Assembly: GCA_902536655.1 (NCBI GenBank)
Contig: CACAYF010000012.1
Coordinates: forward strand, 1 to 60,491
Direction: 5' to 3'
Origin: an uncultured Alphaproteobacteria bacterium
GTDB taxonomy: Bacteria > Pseudomonadota > Alphaproteobacteria > Methylaequorales > Methylaequoraceae
DNA: 60,491 nucleotides
The notes beneath the pieces were generated by a model. The model searched no databases, had not been told where the DNA came from, and worked only from the letters and a program-made list of their open reading frames with translations. Each line of letters opens with the position of its first letter. Positions within the stretch are counted from its first letter, which is position 1. A program made the translations under genes and the position numbers. Shown here one piece after another: positions 1 to 8,097 of the stretch.

Positions 1-57
1 TCCATTTAAATTAAGGGTGAATTATATATTAAAAAGAACAAAAATTAAAGATCAATG
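1..57. other. Short AT-rich end region, nothing recognised
   Basis: The 57 bases to the left of the fdxA stop are AT-rich and hold no convincing gene or hairpin. Confidence 0.6.
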
Positions 58-396
58 TTAAGAGCCTTTGCCTGGATTTGGGCTAAAATGTTTTTCAAAT
101 TTTCCTTTAACATCTTTCCAGTCGTCACTATCGGAAGGACGCGTTCCCATCTTATTAATATTTGGCCATTTTTCTGCATATTCTCTGTTAATGTCTAGCC
201 ACTTTTGCGCATCATCGCATGTGTCATCGCTTATAGCCTCGGCTGGACACTCAGGTTCACATACTCCACAATCAATGCATTCATCAGGATGAATAACAAG
301 AAAATTTTCACCTTCATAAAAGCAATCAACAGGACATACCTCTACGCAATCCATATATTTACATTTTACACAAGCATCTTTAACTATATATGCCAT
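58..396 (-). CDS. fdxA: 7Fe/8Fe ferredoxin FdxA
   Basis: Soluble electron-transfer protein of 112 residues carrying one [3Fe-4S] and one [4Fe-4S] cluster. Cysteines 9, 17 and 50 match the three ligands of the 3Fe cluster in Azotobacter-type ferredoxin I, and cysteines 21, 40, 43 and 46 match the 4Fe ligands; C12 and C25 correspond to the extra conserved cysteines. The charged tail after residue 55 is typical of FdxA. It lies 60 bases downstream of the Suv3-like helicase on the same strand, a pairing common in Alphaproteobacteria, where an S4-domain gene often sits between them; none is present here. The electron partner cannot be told from the sequence. Confidence 0.95.
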   Translation of the reverse strand: MAYIVKDACVKCKYMDCVEVCPVDCFYEGENFLVIHPDECIDCGVCEPECPAEAISDDTCDDAQKWLDINREYAEKWPNINKMGTRPSDSDDWKDVKGKFEKHFSPNPGKGS

Positions 397-456
397 AGGA
401 TATTATATAGAACAGATAAATCACTAATTCAAGCGAATAACAAGACATCTGAGAAA

Positions 457-2784
457 TCATAAAATTTTCTTAGGATTTTTAAAAAAAATTTTTTCAAACT
501 TATTATTTGGTAAAAATGAAAATTTTTGTTTTTTAAAAAAATAAACCTTTCTTGATAGAGATTCAAAATACTGATAATCAATTAAAAAATTTTTGTTGTT
601 AATTTGTATTTTGTAAAACCCCAGTTTCTTGTAAAGGTTTAGTTTTGTTTGAAAACTATTTTTTAAATTTAAACAAAATATTGGCTCGTCTATAAAACTT
701 TTCATATTATATTTAAAAAAAATATTAATAAGCATCTGTTTGAAATGACTCCGTTTATTATTTTCAAAATAAAAAAAATTTATTCCAACTTTGAATCCAA
801 GCTTCCTGTAATCTTTCAATTCTTGTGATGTTAGTTGTTTGAGAAAGTTGTCAATACTTTTTCTCTCGCAATGTCCTAGGTTTTCAATAACACTAAAGTT
901 AATCGCTCTGCAGGCACCATTCTTTTTTATCGCTTTAAGCTGTTTAATAAATGGAAGATCTTTTCTAATTAAAAAGTTTAAGAAATTCAAAATTTTCATT
1001 TTGATACTTTCCTCAAAATTTATAAAAAAAATATCAAGAAAGACCTCAAGTCTGGGTTTTAGAAGTGATTTATCTTTCAAAAAAAAACCTATTTCGTCCT
1101 TTTTCCAAAGAATACTTCCATCAATTTTAAATTCAAAGGAAACAAAACTGGAACTTAAAAATTCATTTTTTATCTTTATTGAATGTTCTGTTAGTCTTTT
1201 TTTTAGTATTTTTTTATTAAATATATTTTTGCTTTTTTTAAAATTCTGATTTATCTCAAATTTTAAACCGTTTCTAATTCCTATAACCTCTTTTCCAAAA
1301 TAAATCTTTTTTTTTTCGAATCTTACAATAGTATTCTTTTGTATCAAATTTTTTGAATTTTCCAATTCGAAGTTTTTAAACTCTCCAATAAACTCCGTCA
1401 TTAGTTCTTCATGTAGTTTCAATGCAAACTGACGTTCAAGTTTTTTAACTTTCTTTTGAAATTTATCACCGTCTTTCATCCATTCTCTTTTAAAAGAAAT
1501 GAACGACCATGTTCTCAATTGTGACAGTTTGTAGTTAAGTTCGGAAATTTTTTTTGTGAAACGGTTAATTTCGCTCAAGTTTTGTTTTACCCATTCAGCT
1601 GGAATACGTTTGTTTTGGTCAACAAGGTAAAAAAATATTTTTTTTAGAAACCTTGTATGATATTCATCTAAATTTTTAGAGTAGTCAGGTACACTGCATA
1701 TTTCCCAAAGTTTTTTTAAGTTCATCGGGTTAGTTAATTTTTTTTTAAACTCGTTCTCTTCAATAAATATTTTTATATATCTATGATCATTACCATCTGT
1801 TTTAAGTTTTAAATATTTTTTTTTTGGTCTAACTGATAAAGATTTTAATAAATTTGCAGGTGAACTAAAATTTAACTTATTATTTCTCCAATACATTTTT
1901 TTTATTTCAGTAAATTCATAATTTTCTACGAAATTTATGACATCATTACTTAAACTCTTTAAATCGCAAGTTGTCCCAAAGTATCCGTTGTTAAAATGTC
2001 TTCCTGCTCTACCAGCTATTTGCGAAATTTCATCGTATGTTAAGTATCTGTCACTGAACCCATCGAATTTTTTTATGCCTGAGAAAAAAATATTTTTTAT
2101 ATCTAAGTTTAAGCCCATCCCAATGGCATCAGTTGCTACAATATAATCAACTTTTCCTTCTTCAAATAATTTTACCTGCGCGTTTCTTACATCTGGAGTC
2201 AACGCGCCTAAGACTACTGAAACCCCGCCATGTGATTGTTTAATCTTATTTGCTATCTCATAAACATCAATTTGAGAAAATGCTATCACTGCTGATCTTT
2301 TGGGAAGTCTTGTAAGATTCTTATAGCCAATGTAAGAAAGTTTCGACATTCTTGGTTTTTTGAAAATTTGAATATCTGGGTATATTTCTAAAAGAATTTT
2401 TTCTAAACTTCTTGAACCTATAAACAATGTTTCCTTCATCCCTCTGTTATTTAAGATTCGATCAGTAAAAATATATCCTCTCTCGAAATCTGAAGCCAGT
2501 TGCACTTCATCAATTGCTACAAAATCAAAGTGCAAGTTTTCAGGAATTGATTCTACTGTACAAAAATAATACTTTGCATTATTTGGAATTATCTTTTCTT
2601 CACCAGTTATCAATGCTATTTTACTTTCTGGTAAAAACTTCTTCGCAAGTTCAAAATTTTCTCTTGCTAAAAGTCTCAAGGGGAATCCTATTACGCCAGA
2701 ATTATATTTTAACAAACTTTGAATTGCAGTGTAAGTTTTACCAGTGTTAGTAGGACCCAAAAAAGCTGAAATTTTTTTTTTCAT
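457..2784 (-). CDS. Suv3-like ATP-dependent RNA helicase
   Basis: A 775-residue superfamily 2 helicase related to the mitochondrial degradosome helicase Suv3 and to alphaproteobacterial MgpS-like proteins. Visible motifs are Walker A GPTNTGKT (10-17), motif II DEVQ (92-95), motif V region TDAIGMGLN (218-226) and motif VI QIAGRAGR (255-262). The C-terminal half is lysine- and phenylalanine-rich and poorly conserved. Family knowledge points to unwinding of structured RNA or RNA:DNA; the target is unknown. It begins 21 bases after the acnA stop, so acnA, helicase and fdxA may be one transcript. The DEVQ box and the SUV3 layout set it apart from ordinary DEAD-box helicases. Confidence 0.88.
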   Translation of the reverse strand: MKKKISAFLGPTNTGKTYTAIQSLLKYNSGVIGFPLRLLARENFELAKKFLPESKIALITGEEKIIPNNAKYYFCTVESIPENLHFDFVAIDEVQLASDFERGYIFTDRILNNRGMKETLFIGSRSLEKILLEIYPDIQIFKKPRMSKLSYIGYKNLTRLPKRSAVIAFSQIDVYEIANKIKQSHGGVSVVLGALTPDVRNAQVKLFEEGKVDYIVATDAIGMGLNLDIKNIFFSGIKKFDGFSDRYLTYDEISQIAGRAGRHFNNGYFGTTCDLKSLSNDVINFVENYEFTEIKKMYWRNNKLNFSSPANLLKSLSVRPKKKYLKLKTDGNDHRYIKIFIEENEFKKKLTNPMNLKKLWEICSVPDYSKNLDEYHTRFLKKIFFYLVDQNKRIPAEWVKQNLSEINRFTKKISELNYKLSQLRTWSFISFKREWMKDGDKFQKKVKKLERQFALKLHEELMTEFIGEFKNFELENSKNLIQKNTIVRFEKKKIYFGKEVIGIRNGLKFEINQNFKKSKNIFNKKILKKRLTEHSIKIKNEFLSSSFVSFEFKIDGSILWKKDEIGFFLKDKSLLKPRLEVFLDIFFINFEESIKMKILNFLNFLIRKDLPFIKQLKAIKKNGACRAINFSVIENLGHCERKSIDNFLKQLTSQELKDYRKLGFKVGINFFYFENNKRSHFKQMLINIFFKYNMKSFIDEPIFCLNLKNSFQTKLNLYKKLGFYKIQINNKNFLIDYQYFESLSRKVYFFKKQKFSFLPNNKFEKIFFKNPKKIL

Positions 2785-2805
2785 CTTTTACGTAACTCTA
2801 ATTTT

Positions 2806-5409
2806 TTAAATGTTATTTAATACATATGGAAGGATTCCGTTACTTTCAAAATATCTTATTTCTTTTTCTGTATCAATTCTGGAAATAACATCTATAAAAA
2901 ATTTTTCCCCATTTTGCTTTTTCACCTCTAACTTCTTTTCAATGTTAGGTTTCCAAAGATAATCTTCAAGTTTCCCGAGGTAAAAAATTTCTTTGCCATA
3001 AAATTGAATTTTTTTTGAATAATTCTTATTAATTTGTAGTGGTAAAACTCCCATTCCAACTAGGTTTGATCTGTGAATCCTCTCAAAACTCTCTGCAATC
3101 ACTGCTTTAACACCAAGTAATTTTGTTCCTTTCGCAGCCCAGTCTCGAGATGAGCCAGTGCCATATTCTTTTCCAGCCAGAACTATTAAAGAAACATCTT
3201 CTTCCTGATATTTTTTTGCTACTTCATATATTTCATTTTCTTTATCGTTTTTATAATGCTTTGTGTATCCACCAAACTTAGAAACCATTTGATTTTTTAT
3301 TCTAATATTCGCGAATGTTCCCCTAGTCATTACCTCGTGATTACCCCTTCTAGCACCATAAGAATTAAAATCATCAACATTTATTTGTCTATCTCTTAAA
3401 TATTTTCCAGCTGAACTATCCTCTTTAATAACGCCTGCTGGAGATATATGATCAGTTGTAATTGAATCTCCAAGAATCAGTAAAGGTCGAGCTTTTATGT
3501 ACTTTGAAAGATCATTTTTTTCAAAATCTAAAAATGGTGGTTTTTTAATGTATGTTGAAGTTAAAGACCAATCGTATGTGGAAGATTTTTTAATATTTAA
3601 TCTTTCCCATTGTTTGTCTCCCTTAAAAATATTTGAATAATTTTTTTTATAAAAGTCTCTTTTAATATACTTTTTGAGAATTCTATCAGCCTCGACTTTT
3701 GAAGGCCAAAGGTCCTTGAAAAAAATTTTCTTTCCTTTAGATACACAAATTGGATCTTTATTAATGTCAATATCAATCCTTCCTGCAAGAGCATAAATTA
3801 CAACAAGTGGAGGAGAAGCAAGAAAGTTCGATTTTATATAAGGGTTTATTCTTCCTTCAAAATTTCTGTTCCCGGATATAATGCTACATACATTTAGATC
3901 ATTCTTAACAATCTCTTTTCTCACTTTTTCATCTAATGGTCCTGAATTTCCAATGCAGGTGGTACAACCATATCCAATAATATTAAATCCAATTTTATCT
4001 AAATATTTCATCAAATCAGATTCCGAAAGGTATTTATCTACTACTTTGCTCCCTGGTGCAAAAGAAGTTTTAACCCACCAAGGAGTTGTGAGTCCAAGTT
4101 CAACAGCTTTCTTTGCAATAAGGCCAGCCATCACTAAGACAGAAGGATTTGAAGTATTTGTACAACTAGTTATAGCTGCAATACAAATTTTACCATTAGT
4201 TAATTTATCAAAATCCTGAGTGAAACTCTTTTTGTCCTTTTCTAAATGCTCTGAAAATTTTTTTGGAACATTTGATAAATTGATTTTGTCTTGTGGTCTT
4301 TTTGGTCCTGATATGCAGGGTTGGATAGAGTTCATATTTATTTCTATGTTTTCGTCGTAGTTAATCTTTTCTGATCCATAATGCCAAATTTTTTGGGCTT
4401 TAGAATATTCCTCTACAATTTTGATTTGTTGCGAAGTTCTTCCTGTAATATGCAAATAATTAAGAGTCTCTTTATCAACAGGAAAAATTCCGCAAGTCGC
4501 TCCATATTCAGGTGCCATATTCGAAATAGTAGACCTTTCCGACAAACTCAAAGAACTTAAACCCTTACCATAGAATTCAACGAACTTTCCAACAACATTA
4601 TGATTTCTTAATTTTTCAGTAATATTTAAAACTAAATCTGTTGCAGTTAAGCCATCCTTTAATTTACCTTCAAGTCTAACGCCCACAACTTTTGGGAGTT
4701 GCATCGAAATTGGTTGACCCAGCATAACAGCTTCTGCTTCAATTCCCCCTACACCCCAACCTAAAACTGATAAAGCATTGACCATGGTAGTATGACTGTC
4801 AGTTCCGACAACAGAATCCAAAAATAAAAGATTTCTTTTTTTTTGAACAATTTGAGCTAGATATTCTATATTAATTTGATGACAAATACCTGATCCAGGT
4901 GGAAATAAAAAAAAGTTTTTCAAAGAGCATTGAGCCCATTTTAGTAATTTATATCTTTCAGTATTCCTCTCGTATTCTTTTCTAACATTAAAATTTATAG
5001 AGTCTTTTTTTGAATAACTATCAACATTTATTGAATGATCTATAACTAGACTAACTGGTATGACTGGATTTATTTTATCAGGGTCTTTTCCCAAACTTTT
5101 CACTTTATCCCTCATCGCAGCTAAATCGGCAATTGCTGGAACACCAGTATAATCCTGCATTAATACTCTTGTAGGAGAAAATAAAATTTCTTTACCTGCT
5201 TTCCTTTTGATAAGGTTTTCTAGATCTACTCTTTTAACACCTGTGCTATCAATATTTCTAATCAAATTTTCCAGAAGAATTTTGTAAGAAAAGGGCAACT
5301 TTTCTAAAATAAAATTGAGATTTTTTTCAGCTTTTTTTAAACTTACAAAATTATAAGAATTTTTTTCAACTTTTAAGTTGTCTGTAAAATTTGTTGTTGT
5401 TATTTTCAT
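2806..5409 (-). CDS. acnA: Aconitate hydratase A (aconitase)
   Basis: TCA-cycle enzyme that interconverts citrate and isocitrate in the cytoplasm. The 867-residue length and order of motifs fit the AcnA/IRP type. The [4Fe-4S] ligands are C416 in TSCTNTSNPS and C482/C485 in YGCTTCIGNSG. The substrate-binding stretch VVGTDSHTTMVNALSVLGWG (about 200-219) and the C-terminal swivel motif GTGSSRDWAAKG are present. It is divergent from the cytochrome c maturation block with only 35 bases between the two start codons, so both promoters must lie in this gap or inside the opposing genes. Confidence 0.97.
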   Translation of the reverse strand: MKITTTNFTDNLKVEKNSYNFVSLKKAEKNLNFILEKLPFSYKILLENLIRNIDSTGVKRVDLENLIKRKAGKEILFSPTRVLMQDYTGVPAIADLAAMRDKVKSLGKDPDKINPVIPVSLVIDHSINVDSYSKKDSINFNVRKEYERNTERYKLLKWAQCSLKNFFLFPPGSGICHQINIEYLAQIVQKKRNLLFLDSVVGTDSHTTMVNALSVLGWGVGGIEAEAVMLGQPISMQLPKVVGVRLEGKLKDGLTATDLVLNITEKLRNHNVVGKFVEFYGKGLSSLSLSERSTISNMAPEYGATCGIFPVDKETLNYLHITGRTSQQIKIVEEYSKAQKIWHYGSEKINYDENIEINMNSIQPCISGPKRPQDKINLSNVPKKFSEHLEKDKKSFTQDFDKLTNGKICIAAITSCTNTSNPSVLVMAGLIAKKAVELGLTTPWWVKTSFAPGSKVVDKYLSESDLMKYLDKIGFNIIGYGCTTCIGNSGPLDEKVRKEIVKNDLNVCSIISGNRNFEGRINPYIKSNFLASPPLVVIYALAGRIDIDINKDPICVSKGKKIFFKDLWPSKVEADRILKKYIKRDFYKKNYSNIFKGDKQWERLNIKKSSTYDWSLTSTYIKKPPFLDFEKNDLSKYIKARPLLILGDSITTDHISPAGVIKEDSSAGKYLRDRQINVDDFNSYGARRGNHEVMTRGTFANIRIKNQMVSKFGGYTKHYKNDKENEIYEVAKKYQEEDVSLIVLAGKEYGTGSSRDWAAKGTKLLGVKAVIAESFERIHRSNLVGMGVLPLQINKNYSKKIQFYGKEIFYLGKLEDYLWKPNIEKKLEVKKQNGEKFFIDVISRIDTEKEIRYFESNGILPYVLNNI

Positions 5410-5444
5410 AAATCTTCTAAGTTTTTTTATAAAGGTTTATTGTC

Positions 5445-6116
5445 ATGGTTTTAGAAATTATATCGGTTTATTTTCGCAGAAATAAAAGATTAATTTTTCA
5501 TAACTTTAATTTAAAATTAGCAAAATCACAAATAATCATTTAGATTTGAGAAAATGGAGTTGGGAAAAGTAGCCTTTTTGATTTATCAGTAGGGATATTA
5601 AAGCCTGAAAAAGGTGTTATCAAAATTAATGAAATTCCCATAAATGAATTAGACCTAAAAAAAAAAGATTTGTTTACATATCTTCCTCACAAAGATTCGC
5701 TGAAAGATTATCTTACTGTAGAAGAAAACTTACTTAATTGGCTGGAACTTATCGGAAGTAAAATCCAGAAAGAAAAGTTTTTCAACCATTTAAAATTTTT
5801 TAAATTAAACGATTTAAGAAATAATTTAATTGGGAATTTGTCTCAAGGACAAAGAAAAAAAGTATCTTTAACCAAGCTACTTCTTACCAAATGCAACTTA
5901 TGGATCTTAGATGAACCTTTTAATAGCCTAGATGTAGATTCTATTAAAAAAACGAAAAAAATGATTTGTAGTCACAAGGCAAATGGAGGATCAGTTATAC
6001 TAGCGAGTCACATTAATTTGAATATCGAGGGATCAAAGAGAATGTTTATAAAAAGTCCAAAACAAAAGATTAGCAACAAAATAGCCAATTTTGATACATG
6101 GGATAATATAAAGTGA
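5445..6116 (+). pseudogene. ccmA: Heme exporter ATPase CcmA, interrupted by two in-frame stops
   Basis: ATP-binding subunit of the CcmABCD complex that releases heme-loaded CcmE. Read from the ATG at 5445, the frame gives a typical CcmA N terminus (MVLEIISVYFRRNKRLIF), then TAG at 5541-5543 and TGA at 5547-5549, then ENGVGKSS (Walker A) and a normal remainder with the signature LSQGQ and Walker B LWILDEP. Homology is continuous in the same frame on both sides, so substitutions rather than an indel explain the break. The first ATG after the stops is at 5670 and would give 148 residues with no Walker A. It overlaps ccmB by 4 bases. Sequencing error, a recent null mutation and real decay are all possible. 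Confidence 0.85.
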
Positions 6117-6778
6117 ACCTTGACTTTTTTAAACTAGTTAAAAGAGAAATAAAAATTATGCTAAAAAATTTTTCTATTATTTACTCTTTTTCAACTTTTT
6201 TTGTAGTGGCATCTTTGATATTCGTCTTTTCAGTAAATGATATTTCTTATGTAAAAGTTTTTTACAAATCTATTGTCTGGATTGTTTTAATTTTTTCAAT
6301 CATGCTTGTCTCAGAAAACTTTCTGAATGAGGATTTTAACGACGGAAGTTTAAAAGAACTTCAGTTTCTTGGTTTTAGTGAAGAAAGTATTATGGTATCT
6401 AAAAGTATAGCAATGTGGATTATGATAATGATTCCAATGCTTTTTTTAATGCCACTCGTCTTTATATTCTTTCAAATTACACTATATGAATTGAAAGGTC
6501 TCGTAATAAACTTATTTCTTGCAACGCCTAGTTTAACTTTAATTTCAATACTATCCTCATTGTTTTCAGTTCAACTTAAAAGGAATAAAATTATTCAATT
6601 TGTAATTATTTTACCATTTTTCATACCTATGATTATATTTACAACTTCTACTGGAACATTATTTGAGAGCCATAATTTAAAAGAAAATCAATTTTTAATT
6701 TTAATTGGGATTTTTTTTATTACATTACCAGTATGCTTAATAGCTGGAAGATTAATTATGAGGGAGATAAATAAGTGA
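6113..6778 (+). CDS. ccmB: Heme exporter membrane protein CcmB
   Basis: Permease-like subunit of the CcmABCD complex, 221 residues with about six hydrophobic segments and a lysine-rich cytoplasmic N terminus. It partners with CcmA and CcmC to free holo-CcmE. The loop ENFLNEDFNDGSLKEL (about 68-83) matches the conserved CcmB region that contacts the ATPase. The start codon is GTG overlapping the ccmA stop (GTGA), and its own stop overlaps ccmC by 4 bases, so it is translationally coupled on both sides. The gene is intact, which makes the stops in ccmA stand out. Confidence 0.92.
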   Translation: MNLDFFKLVKREIKIMLKNFSIIYSFSTFFVVASLIFVFSVNDISYVKVFYKSIVWIVLIFSIMLVSENFLNEDFNDGSLKELQFLGFSEESIMVSKSIAMWIMIMIPMLFLMPLVFIFFQITLYELKGLVINLFLATPSLTLISILSSLFSVQLKRNKIIQFVIILPFFIPMIIFTTSTGTLFESHNLKENQFLILIGIFFITLPVCLIAGRLIMREINK

Positions 6779-7497
6779 TTTTTAGTTTAGCAAACCCTTT
6801 GAGGTTTCAAAGATTAATCGAGAAAATTGAACCTATAACATTGAACATTGCAATTATTTTGCTTTTGATTGGCTTATTTTTTTGCTTTTTTGGGAGTCCT
6901 CCAGATTATCTTCAAGGAGAGACTGTTAGAATTATGTATATACATGTTCCATGTGCATGGTTTTCATTAATGATATACTCTATTATAGCTTTATGCAGTA
7001 TTTTTTCGATAGTATTTAAACATACACTTGCAGACTTAATTTCAAGATCATGTGCACCCATAGGAGCTTGCTTCACTCTGGCTACATTGTTGTCAGGTTC
7101 AATTTGGGGGAAACCAACTTGGGGCACATGGTGGGTTTGGGATGCAAGACTTACGTCCGAATTAGTTTTGCTAGTTATCTATTTAGGACTGATAATTATA
7201 AATAATGCTTACGAAGATAAATCAAAAGCTGACAGATACTCGTCAATCTTAGCAATAATAGGTATTATAAATCTTCCAATTATTAAATGGTCTGTAGATT
7301 GGTGGAGCACCCTTCATCAACCAGCTAGCATTTCAAAGTTTTCATCTCCCTCGATAGATTCTTCAATGTTATTACCACTATTCATTATGACTTTCTCCTT
7401 TCTATTTTTCTTTATTTCAATCTTATTAGTGAGGGTGAGAGGTGAGATAATACAAAGAAAAATTGAAGTAATAAGATTTAATAGGATGGTGTCATGA
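6775..7497 (+). CDS. ccmC: Heme-handling membrane protein CcmC
   Basis: Six-helix inner-membrane protein (240 residues) that binds heme at the periplasmic face and passes it to CcmE. The tryptophan-rich WWD motif TWGTWWVWDARLT is at 115-127. The two conserved periplasmic histidines are H57 in YIHVPCAW and H181 in STLHQP. It starts with GTG overlapping the end of ccmB, and its stop overlaps the start of ccmD (ATGA). Confidence 0.96.
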   Translation: MIFSLANPLRFQRLIEKIEPITLNIAIILLLIGLFFCFFGSPPDYLQGETVRIMYIHVPCAWFSLMIYSIIALCSIFSIVFKHTLADLISRSCAPIGACFTLATLLSGSIWGKPTWGTWWVWDARLTSELVLLVIYLGLIIINNAYEDKSKADRYSSILAIIGIINLPIIKWSVDWWSTLHQPASISKFSSPSIDSSMLLPLFIMTFSFLFFFISILLVRVRGEIIQRKIEVIRFNRMVS

Positions 7498-7664
7498 ATT
7501 ATTTTTTAAATTTTGTTAACTCAGGTGATCATTTTTCGTATGTACTTTCATCCTATTTGATTGTTTTTTCTATTATTTTTCTGATATTCATTTTAAGCAA
7601 TTCAAAAACAAAAAAACTAGAAAAAGAATTTGTTAATTTGATTAAAAATGAAGAAAAAAAATAA
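7494..7664 (+). CDS. ccmD: Heme exporter subunit CcmD (small membrane protein)
   Basis: A 56-residue protein found by reading the gap between ccmC and ccmE: it starts at the ATG that overlaps the ccmC stop and runs 17 bases into ccmE. The N-terminal part carries the family pattern HFSYVLSSYLIVF (13-25), followed by one transmembrane helix and a lysine-rich cytoplasmic tail. CcmD holds the CcmABC complex and CcmE together. Its position, size and the HxxYVxxSY-like pattern make the call secure although the sequence is short. Confidence 0.9.
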   Translation: MNYFLNFVNSGDHFSYVLSSYLIVFSIIFLIFILSNSKTKKLEKEFVNLIKNEEKK

Positions 7665-8097
7665 AAGACTTTTTACTATTTTAACTTTTATGGCGCTCTT
7701 TGCTGGTGGATGTGCAATTTTGCTCATCAATTTGAGAGAAAACTTAATTTTTTTTTACTCACCTACCGAAGTTTTTGAAAAACAAATAGACAGAACACAA
7801 ATGATAAGAGTAGGTGGGATGGTGAAAGACGAAAGTATAGTTAAAATAATTAAAACAATTGAAGGAAGACAACTTGAAGAAATATCTTTTGTGATAACAG
7901 ATTTTAAAAAAGAATTAGTTATTTCTTATATTGGAATTCTTCCTGATTTGTTTAAAGAAGGACAGGGTGTTGTTGTTGAAGGCTTTTTAAAAAATGTTGG
8001 TAAGTTTGAAGCGAAAACAGTTTTGGCAAAGCACGATGAAAATTATATGCCACCTGAAATAAAAGATATTAAAACGATAAAGGATAAAAAAATATGA
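7648..8097 (+). CDS. ccmE: Heme chaperone CcmE
   Basis: Periplasmic heme chaperone anchored by one N-terminal helix (about 9-28), 149 residues. It binds heme covalently through a histidine and delivers it to CcmF/CcmH. The heme-binding HxxNY-type motif HDENY is at 129-133 with H129 as the attachment residue, and the core is an OB-fold with the usual VRVGGMV-like opening (IRVGGMVKDES, 53-63). It overlaps ccmD by 17 bases and ccmF by 4 bases. Confidence 0.96.
   Translation: MKKKNKRLFTILTFMALFAGGCAILLINLRENLIFFYSPTEVFEKQIDRTQMIRVGGMVKDESIVKIIKTIEGRQLEEISFVITDFKKELVISYIGILPDLFKEGQGVVVEGFLKNVGKFEAKTVLAKHDENYMPPEIKDIKTIKDKKI

Noticed and set aside
205-462. Plus-strand frame opposite fdxA
   Set aside because: It lies over a secure ferredoxin gene, has no recognisable features and no ribosome site.
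839-1249. Plus-strand hydrophobic frame within the helicase gene
   Set aside because: The hydrophobic look comes from the antisense of lysine-rich codons (AAA read as TTT); the helicase frame is continuous and conserved in its motifs.
5541-5549. Recoding of TAG/TGA as sense codons to rescue ccmA
   Set aside because: TGA and TAG end many other genes here (for example ccmC with TGA at 7495-7497, the NTF2-like gene with TAG), so a reassigned code is not supported; no selenocysteine-type element was seen and both codons differ.
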